DNA from: Aliishimia sp039978895
GTDB lineage: Bacteria > Pseudomonadota > Alphaproteobacteria > Rhodobacterales > Rhodobacteraceae
Length of the DNA stretch: 64,000 bases
Assembly (NCBI GenBank): GCA_039978895.1
Contig: JBDWAL010000055.1
Coordinates: 124,001 to 188,000 of the forward strand
Reading direction: 5' to 3'
Part shown: positions 42,799-51,258 of the stretch, one piece after another
Layout of the letters: each line of letters opens with the position of its first letter
Numbering within the stretch: position 1 is the stretch's first letter
Translations under genes and position numbers: made by a program
The notes under the pieces: model-generated
What the model was told of the DNA's origin: nothing
What the model saw: only the letters and a program-made list of their open reading frames with translations
Databases searched by the model: none

Positions 42799-44159
42799 AA
42801 CGCCTCATCCAACGCGGCCTCATGTTCGGGAATTTGATACATGTTGCGTCCCCATCGCTTGTGGAGCGCTACAATCGTGCACTCAAGCATTTGACGGGTA
42901 AGACCACCGAACTGCCTGATTTCTATGTTGATATCTCTGGCTACTCCCCCGAGATTGGCCATGAATTCCAAGATGAACTTTACCTCAACCATGCAGGCGT
43001 AAATCGGCAGTTTATCTTGCTGACGACCGACCAAAAACGCGCGCCGTTGTTGAATGCTAAGTTCTCCACGTCCCGCACGATTTTGCGCACGTTTATCGAT
43101 GAAAACGAAGCCGAACTGTTTGCACTTACCGCCAAAGATGCGGTGGCCGGCGAGTTGGTGAACTCTGTTTACGATGTCTCGGTCCCACACAAATTATTCG
43201 ACATTCGCAATATCCATGTAGAAGCGGACACGACCTCTGGCACAGTGCGTCAAGCGCGCGCATTGGGCAACAAGTTGGACCGGTTTCTGAACGAGGAAGA
43301 CGCGTGGTTTGACGATGCTTTGATCGCTGAAATGGTCGAACTTGCGGGTGAAACAGGCGATGTGACGCGCAATCCGATCAAGCTCAAGCAGATGACGTTT
43401 GAGCAGGGCAATTACTGGACCGAACATTTTGGACCGCTCTATTTGTTCCAAGCGGTGGATCACCCGGCCATCATCACTTCGGGTGATAAAGACGCGCTTG
43501 GCGATGTGCCGATCAAGTATGTTTTTGACCTGAACGACCGAAATCGAATTGCGAAGTTTTTCGAGTTCAATGATTTGGTTGAGCCCATCGTGAAGGCGCG
43601 CGGTGTGGATGCGTCTGCGATCTTGCGCCAAAAGATGGATTTCATATTGATCGACGCGATTGCAGGGCAGGCGGGCGATCTCAAGCAACGCTCCCGCGCT
43701 GAGATGCGCCGCTTGGCGCGCGCCCATTCCGATAAGTTGCCCGATGAATTTCATGCATTGGCGGCCCTCGTGAATTGGGCGGAAAATGACGGGCCATGGC
43801 CACGGATCAGTTCTGAACACCCGGCGTATTTTTATACTCTGCGCGCGTCGGATCATGGGGACAAAGATTTGGTCAACATGCTGTTGGCGGAACTCGCGCC
43901 GAAAGACATCCGACAGCTGTTCATCTGCCACAAGAGCCTCTTTTACCGGACATTTGCGAACTGGCCCGAGGCCAAGAAAGCCTATGTGGCGGATTTCCTC
44001 GAACGCGAGTATCAAGTGGACAAAGCTGGCGCGCGCGCTGCGTTGTTTGGGCATGAAGCCCCGATGGAAGACGATACGCGCTCTGGGCCTTGGACAAAAA
44101 GCACTGTGCCGCAGGATTTGGTGCAACGAGTTGGCCCTTGGGGCGCGGTAAGGAGGTAG
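42795..44159 (+). CDS. Uncharacterised protein (DUF6638-like by recollection)
   Basis: A 454-residue soluble protein starting at an ATG that overlaps the previous gene by 4 bp. Segments include LIHVASPSLVERYNRAL (about 14-30), PDFYVDISGYSPEIG (about 41-55), FGPLYLFQAVDHPAIIT (about 213-229) and a helical end. The C-terminal region has HKSLFYRTFANWPEAKKAY (about 378-396). No catalytic motif seen. I recall roseobacter proteins of this kind labelled DUF6638, but could not check. Confidence 0.7.
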   Translation: MKRLIQRGLMFGNLIHVASPSLVERYNRALKHLTGKTTELPDFYVDISGYSPEIGHEFQDELYLNHAGVNRQFILLTTDQKRAPLLNAKFSTSRTILRTFIDENEAELFALTAKDAVAGELVNSVYDVSVPHKLFDIRNIHVEADTTSGTVRQARALGNKLDRFLNEEDAWFDDALIAEMVELAGETGDVTRNPIKLKQMTFEQGNYWTEHFGPLYLFQAVDHPAIITSGDKDALGDVPIKYVFDLNDRNRIAKFFEFNDLVEPIVKARGVDASAILRQKMDFILIDAIAGQAGDLKQRSRAEMRRLARAHSDKLPDEFHALAALVNWAENDGPWPRISSEHPAYFYTLRASDHGDKDLVNMLLAELAPKDIRQLFICHKSLFYRTFANWPEAKKAYVADFLEREYQVDKAGARAALFGHEAPMEDDTRSGPWTKSTVPQDLVQRVGPWGAVRR

Positions 44160-44163
44160 CAAG

Positions 44164-44442
44164 ATGTTTGCATTTGCACGATTGGTCGTAGTCGGATTCG
44201 TGGTGCTCACGGTTGTCTATATCTGCTTGTCGTTCTATTCGCGCTCTGTGCGCCGCGGCAAACTGCGGGACGAATGGAACGAAGGCAGTCTGGCGGGCAA
44301 TCCCCCCGGTGACTATGACACGTTCATGGAGCAGGGGATGAACGAGTATGACAACTCCCTACGGAAAAAACTGATTTGGGGCGTGTATGTGGTGCCGACG
44401 GCATTGATTGCACTTATCATCTATCTGACAAATTTCGCCTGA
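44164..44442 (+). CDS. Small membrane protein with two helices
   Basis: A 92-residue protein with an N-terminal helix (about 5-22), a charged middle carrying RRGKLRDEWNEGSLAGNPPG, and a C-terminal helix (about 71-90). Both ends are hydrophobic, so it would form a hairpin with the middle probably in the cytoplasm. It starts 4 bp after the previous gene, behind AGGAGG. The charged middle region is typical of uncharacterised roseobacter proteins. Confidence 0.7.
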   Translation: MFAFARLVVVGFVVLTVVYICLSFYSRSVRRGKLRDEWNEGSLAGNPPGDYDTFMEQGMNEYDNSLRKKLIWGVYVVPTALIALIIYLTNFA

Positions 44443-44458
44443 TCTGGAGGGCAAGCTT

Positions 44459-45106
44459 TTGAATATCGTGAAATGGATCCTGATCCTTACCCCTTGGACG
44501 TTGTTCGCTTCGGTGTTTCACTACACGTTGCCGCAAAAGGACATCGTGCGAGTGTCAGACACCTATGAAAAACGCATCGACTTCGGCGAGAACTCTATGT
44601 TTTGGGCCAAAGCTGACGTCGGGAATGATGAAGCTGTGGTCAATCGTGACGTGTTTTTCATTCAAACCAAATATGCCAATGACGGCGCGATGGTCTTTCG
44701 AAATGAAGACACGGGCTGGGGCTGGCCGCCCTATTTCAAGTTCGACACATCAAATCTGCAAACTGAAGCCGCCGATTTGAAGTCCACTCCTGAAGCTCCG
44801 AAATGGGCGTTGATCACGCATTATGGGTGGCGCAACAAATTTCTGTCGATCTTCCCCAATGCAATCAGCATCGAACCTATCGCGGGTCCGGATGTGTCCA
44901 AACCGATCCCGTGGGTGAACATCTCTATTTTGATCGTGTTCTTTGCTGTCTGGTATACAATTTGGACCCGGTGGCGTCGTTTCCGCAGCGCCAATATCGA
45001 TCCGAAATTAGAAGAGTGGCAAGACAACATTGAAGCCGCTGGAGATGCGGTCGCGGCCAAGCGGGGGGGCGTGGGCCGTTGGTTGGACACATGGCGTGCG
45101 AAGTGA
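44459..45106 (+). CDS. DUF1523-type membrane protein
   Basis: A 215-residue protein starting at TTG 44459, behind GGAGG. It has an N-terminal helix (about 4-20), a periplasmic domain (about 21-155) with RVSDTYEKRIDFG, DVFFIQTKY, RNEDTGWGWPPYFKFD and THYGWRNKFLSIFPNA, a second helix (about 156-173) and a basic cytoplasmic tail. These motifs match DUF1523, a family of unknown function. As the last gene of the cluster it supplies the most obvious extracytoplasmic domain. Confidence 0.8.
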   Translation: MNIVKWILILTPWTLFASVFHYTLPQKDIVRVSDTYEKRIDFGENSMFWAKADVGNDEAVVNRDVFFIQTKYANDGAMVFRNEDTGWGWPPYFKFDTSNLQTEAADLKSTPEAPKWALITHYGWRNKFLSIFPNAISIEPIAGPDVSKPIPWVNISILIVFFAVWYTIWTRWRRFRSANIDPKLEEWQDNIEAAGDAVAAKRGGVGRWLDTWRAK

Positions 45107-45129
45107 GCTGAACTTTTTTTTGCCAAACG

Positions 45130-45168
45130 TAACCTCCCAAACGTAAGCTGTGTTTCTTTGGGAGGTTA
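45130..45168. repeat. 12-bp perfect inverted repeat with overlapping direct repeat
   Basis: TAACCTCCCAAA (45130-45141) and TTTGGGAGGTTA (45157-45168) are perfectly complementary with a 15-base loop. A direct repeat CCAAACGTAA occurs at 45123-45132 and 45137-45146, partly in the left arm. An eight-T run precedes the left arm (45114-45121). It lies between two convergent genes and may terminate both, but no T-run follows the hairpin on either strand. Confidence 0.55.
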
Positions 45169-45237
45169 ACGCACTGACCCTCAACGGGGTTTGCGTTCCA
45201 TCAGAGCGTAAGCGATCAATGATCCGCTTTGATGACT

Positions 45238-46815
45238 TCAGTCTACATAGATTTGTGTCTGTTCAGCTATATTTTCTGCGGCTTCGGGTCCTATGGATAA
45301 GAAGCCGGACAGACTTTTTTTGTTATCTTCTAGTGTGCCGTTTTCTCGTAGTAGGTAGTGATGCGCAAAGTTGGCGTCTTTCAAACGGTCGGATTCATGT
45401 TCGATGTCGCCCCGGATTGTTGGCATGAGCCGCTTTAGCGTATCTCTGCTGGTTTGTTCCCCTGCTAAGCCGACGCGCATCGCATGGCCAGACAAATAGT
45501 CGTCCGAAAATTCGCATTGGATTTCTAAGAGCTTGGTACGAGATCGATCAGAAGAAAAATCTTCAAGTAAATCAAGGTTGGCCGGGTCCATACACACGAT
45601 CAACCGATCCGTCTCATAATAGTCAAAGAGCATACGCATCAGCGTGCGGCGGTGACGATGCCGTTTCCCAAGGGACGTTTGGATGCCTCCCAAATCAGGC
45701 AGATCGCTTTGTTCTTCGTTGAAGAGGTATTCAATTGTTGGGACGTTTGTCACGTGCCGGATTTGTTCCAAAATGCGTTTGGCAACATGCCATTTTTTGC
45801 ACACCACAATCATCAACTCTCTGGATCGACCCAAAGAAGACTCTGCTTCCCAAAACCGCGACGCAAAACGGCGTCCGATGCGGCCACGTTCAGTCAGGAA
45901 TTTGAAAAGGTTCGCCCCTTCATTCGAGGTCTGAAACTGGATCCCTTGTGCGGCATAAAGTAGCCCCAAGCGCCGTCGTAGATCGTGTGCTTCGGCGCTG
46001 ATCTTACGAGCAAACAAAAAATCTTGGCTGAGCAGCAAATCGTAGTGATCGTTGTGGAAGGTGACCGGCATCCCATAGTCGGTGAACATCAAGAACGTAA
46101 GAGTTCGGCTACGGATTTGGGATTGCGGGACAAGGTGGCGGACGATCGTTTGGAAAAAAGTCTCGTCTGGAATCCACGTTCGACGGAAGAACCGCAAGAC
46201 ATCTTTACGCTTTTGGGTGAAATCCATCAGCTGTTCGATCGTGTCTCGTCGCAAACACCACCATTGACTGCCGATCATGATGCGTAAATCGCTCGGAATA
46301 TCGCGTTTCAGCCCTAGCCGTTTTTGGGCTTCGAACATTGCATAAAAGAACTGTTTCTGTGTGCGCTCATTGAACCAGTGACGGTAGATCAGACGTTCTT
46401 CTTTCCAACCAGTTTTGATCCAATTGCTTTCGAAATAATCAACGCTTTCTATGAAATCGGCATCGTTGTCGTCCAGATAATCATGTATGTATTCGGCTGT
46501 TTTCACGGCCATACAGTCGCCCGACAGCATGTAAACATGCGAAGCGCGCGGGAAAGCTTCAAGGGCCGCTTCTATGGCATACAGCGTCGCTTGAACGAGG
46601 CTCCACTCGCCCCAGCCACATTTGATGCGTTTGGTTGCAAATGTGATATTGGGATTTTCGATCAGGGCCGCGTGAATTTGTTCGAAATCTGATCTGGCTG
46701 CACTCGCATCAAAATGGATCGACATATAGTCGCCGACAGCAGTTAGCTGCTCCGCCTGTTTGATGACGGCATCCGGGTCTTTGTGGCACAGCAAGATATA
46801 TGCGATTTTCGCCAT
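45238..46815 (-). CDS. GT14-type beta-1,6-N-acetylglucosaminyltransferase with extra C-terminal region
   Basis: A 525-residue protein. The N-terminal half (about 1-270) matches the core-2/I-branching family: IAYILLCHKDPD, HFDASAA, the WGEWSLVQATLYAI segment and YMLSGDC (about 95-101), with SQWWCLRR and PDETFFQTI further on. The C-terminal half (about 275-525) is a separate region (KKWHVAKRILEQI and DLLEDFSSDR) seen in roseobacter proteins I recall as DUF5928. Probably adds GlcNAc-type branches to a surface glycan. Divergent from a sulfotransferase gene. Confidence 0.82.
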   Translation of the reverse strand: MAKIAYILLCHKDPDAVIKQAEQLTAVGDYMSIHFDASAARSDFEQIHAALIENPNITFATKRIKCGWGEWSLVQATLYAIEAALEAFPRASHVYMLSGDCMAVKTAEYIHDYLDDNDADFIESVDYFESNWIKTGWKEERLIYRHWFNERTQKQFFYAMFEAQKRLGLKRDIPSDLRIMIGSQWWCLRRDTIEQLMDFTQKRKDVLRFFRRTWIPDETFFQTIVRHLVPQSQIRSRTLTFLMFTDYGMPVTFHNDHYDLLLSQDFLFARKISAEAHDLRRRLGLLYAAQGIQFQTSNEGANLFKFLTERGRIGRRFASRFWEAESSLGRSRELMIVVCKKWHVAKRILEQIRHVTNVPTIEYLFNEEQSDLPDLGGIQTSLGKRHRHRRTLMRMLFDYYETDRLIVCMDPANLDLLEDFSSDRSRTKLLEIQCEFSDDYLSGHAMRVGLAGEQTSRDTLKRLMPTIRGDIEHESDRLKDANFAHHYLLRENGTLEDNKKSLSGFLSIGPEAAENIAEQTQIYVD

Positions 46816-46959
46816 TCAGAATGCAACACTGCTCTTGGTTCGCGTGATGGTTAGAGTCTTAATGGTGAAGATGGATTGAATAAACACGAATTCTTTGCTT
46901 TTTGGGGGTTAAGCAAAACTGTGCCACTAAAGCACGTGCAGTAAAAAGAGGGCAAGAGC

Positions 46960-47778
46960 ATGGGGTTTCCCGGGACATGGATGACGCAAAGCGAAAGCAT
47001 GGTTTACCGTGTCGTCCCCAAATGTGCGTGCTCGACGATTGGCCAAATCATGTATTATTCGGATCATGGCGAATTCTTCGATGGCGATATTCATGACGCT
47101 AAGACGGGAATGCATAAGTGGGCGCATGAGGACAGCCAAGCGCCGATCACACGCAATGTGCAGGCGCATGAGAGCTATACATTCACCTGTGTCCGAAACC
47201 CTTACACGCGGATATTGTCATCCTTCTTTGACAAAATTTGCGGCATTCAACGTAATGGGAAGCGCTATCGTGGGAACCTCGTGCCGCTTTTGGTCCAGAA
47301 ATATGGCATTGAAGTCGGCGGTGATGACGGCAAGCAGGACTTTGACCAAGTCAAAAGCTTCCGCCGTTTTTTGCTTTTTGCGCGTGACACCATCCGTTGG
47401 CGCCGACCCATGGAGCCCGACATTCATTGGTCGGCCATGTCTGGGCATGTCTCGACCTTCATCGTGAATGGTGGGCGATATGATAAGATTTTCTGGACCG
47501 AAAGCTTCAACGAAGGCATGGCTGATGCCCTCAGCAGGGTGGAGACCCCCAAAGAAGTTGATCTAAACACGATCCCTCGCTTCAACGAGAGCGAAGGGCA
47601 TGGCCCAAAGCGCGCGCATCCCGTTGGCGATTACTTCGATGACCTTTCGATGCACCTCGTGCGCGAAATCTACAAACGTGACTTTGACTTGTTCAAGTAT
47701 GATTTCGATGATCCGGGAAACAAGATGCCTATCGGCGAGATCGACCTTGACGAAGTACATGCTAAATTAGGCGACTAA
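46960..47778 (+). CDS. Sulfotransferase family protein
   Basis: A 272-residue cytoplasmic sulfotransferase. The PAPS 5'-phosphosulfate loop is VVPKCACSTIGQIM (about 18-31) and the 3'-phosphate motif is CVRNPYTRILSSFFDK (about 76-91). These match the family 2 carbohydrate sulfotransferases, which move sulfate from PAPS to a glycan hydroxyl. Together with the divergent GT14 gene it suggests a sulfated surface polysaccharide or capsule. RBS AGAGG is weak. Confidence 0.85.
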   Translation: MGFPGTWMTQSESMVYRVVPKCACSTIGQIMYYSDHGEFFDGDIHDAKTGMHKWAHEDSQAPITRNVQAHESYTFTCVRNPYTRILSSFFDKICGIQRNGKRYRGNLVPLLVQKYGIEVGGDDGKQDFDQVKSFRRFLLFARDTIRWRRPMEPDIHWSAMSGHVSTFIVNGGRYDKIFWTESFNEGMADALSRVETPKEVDLNTIPRFNESEGHGPKRAHPVGDYFDDLSMHLVREIYKRDFDLFKYDFDDPGNKMPIGEIDLDEVHAKLGD

Positions 47779-47792
47779 TGTGGCGCGAGGCA

Positions 47793-47839
47793 CGCAGAAT
47801 TTCCGTAAATTCTGCGCCCTCCGGATTTGTCAAAATCCG
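47793..47839. repeat. Two adjacent hairpins between convergent genes
   Basis: CGCAGAATTT (47793-47802) pairs with AAATTCTGCG (47807-47816) around CCGT; next to it CGGATTT (47822-47828) pairs with AAATCCG (47833-47839). Both are perfect. They lie between the sulfotransferase and SGNH genes, 14 bp past the first. They may be a bidirectional terminator or a mobile intergenic repeat. Confidence 0.6.
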
Positions 47840-47862
47840 ATTTGAGAAGGGTAACGAAACTT

Positions 47863-48579
47863 TCAAGTGTCTTTGGAACGTATGAACGCGGCTATCCGAG
47901 CACCAATCTTCGAACTGCCTTTTTGCGATGGATGGATGCGATCGAAATCGTGCAAACTTAAATCATTGACAGGCACCAAGTCAGTCAACGACATGAAATA
48001 GACGCCGTTGTCGCGCTTCGCCATGGTTTCAAGGCGGGCTTCAAACGCGGCACCTTCATTTGCACAGTGATCAATCAATGAGCCTTTTCCGGGTGTTCGC
48101 AAGTATCCCAAATATAGGACGCGCGCACCGTTGTTACGTAGTTTGGCGACCAAATCCGGGATGGCCCCCGACGTCCCATCACTTGTGACCATCTTGTCTA
48201 TTTTTCGGTCGCAGGCGACGCATCCGCAGCCAAACCAAAGATCGTTCCCGCCCCCATTTATGATGACCCAATCCCAGTCGTCTTTGAGGTATTGTTTGGA
48301 AATATTCAGCCCCAAGGCCCCGGATATCGGAAGCGCATAAAGCATACGCGCGCCTATGACTGAACGATCAACGACGGGGACCCCCAAACGGGTCTCAACG
48401 TTGTCAGAGATGGACCGCCCTACCGGACGGTTCCATGCCAATAGGGAATCCCCCATGGCCAATATGCGCGGCGGTTGATCTTTAAGAAGATCAACGTCTG
48501 ACCTCGCCACAGGCATGTCTGTGCACCCTAACAGCAAGCACAGAACGAAAACACTGCATAACTTTAAAACCACTGACAT
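47863..48579 (-). CDS. SGNH/GDSL-family lipoprotein hydrolase
   Basis: A 238-residue protein with a lipoprotein signal (VLCLLLGC, Cys near 19). The SGNH blocks are visible: nucleophile Ser in AMGDSLLAW (about 44), the oxyanion Asn in INGGGNDLWFG (about 111) and the catalytic DRIHP (Asp/His near 217-220). The CGCV/ACD segment at about 117-124 may form a disulfide. Substrates range from acyl esters to acetylated sugars. Confidence 0.85.
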   Translation of the reverse strand: MSVVLKLCSVFVLCLLLGCTDMPVARSDVDLLKDQPPRILAMGDSLLAWNRPVGRSISDNVETRLGVPVVDRSVIGARMLYALPISGALGLNISKQYLKDDWDWVIINGGGNDLWFGCGCVACDRKIDKMVTSDGTSGAIPDLVAKLRNNGARVLYLGYLRTPGKGSLIDHCANEGAAFEARLETMAKRDNGVYFMSLTDLVPVNDLSLHDFDRIHPSQKGSSKIGARIAAFIRSKDT

Positions 48580-48599
48580 GCTGCTGCCTAAAAATACTA

Positions 48600-48634
48600 C
48601 CGCAACTTCGTCGTATAGATGTATATTGTTGCGG
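48600..48634 (-). terminator. Possible terminator after the lytic transglycosylase gene
   Basis: CCGCAAC (48600-48606) pairs with GTTGCGG (48628-48634) across a long 21-base loop. On the minus strand it is followed by TAGTATTTTTA. It starts 18 bp past the minus-strand stop codon at 48652. The loop length makes it weak. Confidence 0.4.
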
Positions 48635-48651
48635 GTTTAGAAACGATGAAT

Positions 48652-49887
48652 TCAACGCAGTCTTTTCAGCAAGTCCTGCGAAGGTTGCCCGGTTACAGCC
48701 AGTCCGTTTGCTTGCTGATAGCCTTTAATCGCGGTTTCGGTCTTGGATCCAAGCACACCGTCAGGTGTGCCCGTATCAAATCCTGCGCGCGTTAGCCCAA
48801 GCTGTAGATCTTTGCGATCTTGTATGGAAAGACCAAACTCATCTGGTGGGAAACGTCCTTGGATGGGCGCGCCGCCGACAATCCGATCGCTAAGGTGGCC
48901 AATCCCGATCGCATAACTTTCTGCGTTGTTATAGGTCAAGATCGTGCGAAAATTGCGGAACACCAAAAAGGCGGGGCCCGTACGCCCGGCGGGAATGATC
49001 ACGCTGCCAGCGCCATTGTCTGGGATTTGCCCACCTTGCATAGTTCGCACGCCGGCTGCATTCCAACTGGCGACAGATTGGCGCGTGCCGCGTCCGAACG
49101 GGCCGTTGAACCCTGATGGAAGGCGCACTTCTAACCCCCAAAGGCGCCCACGTTGCCATCCATTTTTACTAAGATACGCTGCAGCCGAGGCCAAAGCATC
49201 GCTGGGGTCATCTGACCAGATGTCGCGTCGACCGTCGCCTGTGAAATCTACGGCAAAAGCTTGATAAGACGTTGGAATAAATTGGGTGTGCCCCATCGCG
49301 CCCGCCCAGCTTCCAACCAGCTTGGATTGGGTGGTGTCCCCGGTTTGGATGATCTTAAGCGCGGCAATCAACTGCTTTTCAAAGAAAACGCCACGGCGGC
49401 CGTCAAACGACAAGGTTGCCAACGCGGACAGCACAGGAACATCGCCGCGCCGCGCGCCAAAGCGGCTCTCTAGGCCCCATATTGCACAGACGACGTTGGC
49501 CGGAACGCCGTAGCGGGTTTCAATTGCCGACAATGTGGCGCCAACTTCCCGCAGTTTTTGTTGGCCCGCTGCGATGCGTTCGTCTGATGCGGCGATTGCC
49601 AAATAGTCTTGTAGGGAGCGCTTGAATTCAGTCTGATTTCGGTCCCGTTCGATGACTTTTGGAATGAAGCCAATGCTGCCAAAGGTGCGGGCGAGTGTGG
49701 ATTCCGAGATACCCGCGCTCGCAGCTCTGGGGCGAAATCCGCGCAACCATGTATTGAAGGCAGGGTTGGGTTGGGTCGGCCATGCATTTGCGACCCGGGT
49801 CGTTCCGCCGCTTTGTGCCGTGGCGGAACATCCCCCCAAAAGAAGTGCGCTCAACCCTGCACCAAAGGCTCGACGTGTTACCGGCAT
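48652..49887 (-). CDS. MltB-type lytic murein transglycosylase with peptidoglycan-binding domain
   Basis: A 411-residue exported enzyme. The N-terminus has twin Arg and a lipobox-like LLLGGC (Cys near 20). The SLT_2 catalytic domain (about 40-330) contains the catalytic Glu in AIWGLESRFGARRG (about 136-149), MGHTQFIPTSYQ and GDGRRDIW. A PG_binding_1 domain (about 350-408) shows GTPDGVLGSKTETAIKGYQ. It cleaves glycan strands to 1,6-anhydro ends during wall remodelling. Confidence 0.93.
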   Translation of the reverse strand: MPVTRRAFGAGLSALLLGGCSATAQSGGTTRVANAWPTQPNPAFNTWLRGFRPRAASAGISESTLARTFGSIGFIPKVIERDRNQTEFKRSLQDYLAIAASDERIAAGQQKLREVGATLSAIETRYGVPANVVCAIWGLESRFGARRGDVPVLSALATLSFDGRRGVFFEKQLIAALKIIQTGDTTQSKLVGSWAGAMGHTQFIPTSYQAFAVDFTGDGRRDIWSDDPSDALASAAAYLSKNGWQRGRLWGLEVRLPSGFNGPFGRGTRQSVASWNAAGVRTMQGGQIPDNGAGSVIIPAGRTGPAFLVFRNFRTILTYNNAESYAIGIGHLSDRIVGGAPIQGRFPPDEFGLSIQDRKDLQLGLTRAGFDTGTPDGVLGSKTETAIKGYQQANGLAVTGQPSQDLLKRLR

Positions 49888-50011
49888 AACTCTGCTCCTG
49901 CGTTTTTTACGCTTTTGCGGCTATCCTGCCGTGCGTCTGCGCCACACACAAGCGTTGTTACATTGCTTGAGCGCTTGCATGCCGTCCCAGCGCAGCCTAT
50001 TTCAGCGTCCC

Positions 50012-50488
50012 ATGGCCCAAACTAAATCAGACCCAAATTACAAGGTGATCGCCGAAAATCGCCGAGCCCGCTTTGATTACGCAATCGAAGAGGACATTGA
50101 GTGCGGCATCATTTTGGAAGGCTCAGAAGTCAAATCGATGCGCAACGGCGGCGCGAACATCGCGGAAAGCTACGCAGCCGTGGAAGACGGCGAGTTGTGG
50201 TTGGTGAATGGCTATATCGCCCCATATGCGCAGGCTAAAACGTTTTCGCATGAAGAACGGCGCCGTCGCAAACTTTTGGTGTCGCGTAAGCAATTGTCCG
50301 ACTTGTGGAACGAAACCCAGCGCAAGGGGATGACCCTCGTGCCCTTGGTGATGTACTTTAATCATCGCGGGAAGGCCAAACTGAAGATCGGCGTGGCCAA
50401 GGGGAAGAAGCTACACGATAAGCGCGAAACTTCGGCCAAACGCGACTGGAACCGCCAAAAGTCGCGTCTGATGAAAGATAACGGCTAA
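50012..50488 (+). CDS. smpB: SsrA-binding protein SmpB
   Basis: A 158-residue tmRNA partner for trans-translation rescue of stalled ribosomes. Hallmarks are NRRARFDYAIEE, GIILEGSEVKSMR and GGANIAESYA, YNHRG-type YFNHRGKAKL, and the C-terminal KGKKLHDKRE with a basic helix. I chose ATG 50012 (MAQTKSDPNYK), matching the family; an ATG at 49979 is also in frame. The gene for tmRNA is not seen in this window. Confidence 0.96.
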   Translation: MAQTKSDPNYKVIAENRRARFDYAIEEDIECGIILEGSEVKSMRNGGANIAESYAAVEDGELWLVNGYIAPYAQAKTFSHEERRRRKLLVSRKQLSDLWNETQRKGMTLVPLVMYFNHRGKAKLKIGVAKGKKLHDKRETSAKRDWNRQKSRLMKDNG

Positions 50489-50613
50489 ATTAAGCAAGTC
50501 TGATCTTCATTCAACAGAGGCTCAATTCGGAACGTGTTTCGAAAGACAGGGCGTGTCTAACTATCTTGACGGGAATCCTTCCGGGCGGCAAAGTTTGTCG
50601 GCAAGGATTTTAA

Positions 50614-51258
50614 ATGTCGTATTATTCTAACTTCGGTTTCTTTAGCTACACGCACGGCGCAGGTGCTGATGCGTGGTATGGGACGTCCAAAAACAAGATT
50701 GAACAGTACTTTCAGAATGCCTTTGGTGAACGTGACCGCCAGATTTTCTTTGACCGTCAATGCATTGATGCGGGAACAAATTGGCAAGTGGAGCTGCGCG
50801 AAGGCTTAGACCGCTCTCCAATCCTAATCCCGATTTTTTCGCCGGCCTACTTCAACTCTGATTTCTGCGTGGCCGAATTAAAAACCTTCATGCGCCGCGA
50901 AGATAAGCTTGGATTGCAACGTGGGGCATTGATCCACGCGGCTAAAGTATATGATCACAGGCTTTTCCCAGCTTGGGCGCAGCAGATTCAAGCGGTCGCC
51001 CTAGATGATTTTTTCCTGCTTGATGATTCCTTCTGGAATTCGCCTAAAAGTCACGATTTTGATCTGGTTCTGAAAGGGTTTGCCGACGCCGCGACGCAGA
51101 AAATTCGCAAAATTGGATTAAACGGCCCGCACTACAATGAGGACTTTCCCAAGCTACCAGATGTTCCTGAACCTACGGAACCAAACGCGGAGCTGGTTGC
51201 ATTGTTCGGCCCACAAGGACCTGTGCCACAACCCTTTTCAGAAGGGGTTCCGGCATGA
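50614..51258 (+). CDS. TIR-domain protein
   Basis: A 214-residue protein with a single TIR domain (about 5-150). Box 1 is GFFSYTHGAGAD (about 8-19); the BB/alpha-B region is FFDRQCIDAGTNWQVELREGL; the next segment is LIPIFSPAYFNSDFCVAELK (71-90). Glu88, in the SxFCxxE pattern, is in the place of the catalytic Glu of NAD-cleaving TIR domains. The C-terminal 60 residues are Pro-rich. It overlaps the next gene by 4 bp. Likely an NAD-consuming effector or a signalling enzyme. Confidence 0.9.
   Translation: MSYYSNFGFFSYTHGAGADAWYGTSKNKIEQYFQNAFGERDRQIFFDRQCIDAGTNWQVELREGLDRSPILIPIFSPAYFNSDFCVAELKTFMRREDKLGLQRGALIHAAKVYDHRLFPAWAQQIQAVALDDFFLLDDSFWNSPKSHDFDLVLKGFADAATQKIRKIGLNGPHYNEDFPKLPDVPEPTEPNAELVALFGPQGPVPQPFSEGVPA

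Noticed and set aside
43194..44210. A 338-codon minus-strand frame opposite the uncharacterised cluster gene
   Set aside because: The plus-strand gene has overlap spacing with neighbours on both sides; the antisense frame is Arg/His-rich and has no such context.
50489..50613. Attachment site or transfer RNA remnant between smpB and the TIR gene
   Set aside because: No direct repeat, tRNA or tmRNA-like sequence is visible, so island insertion at this point cannot be supported from this window.
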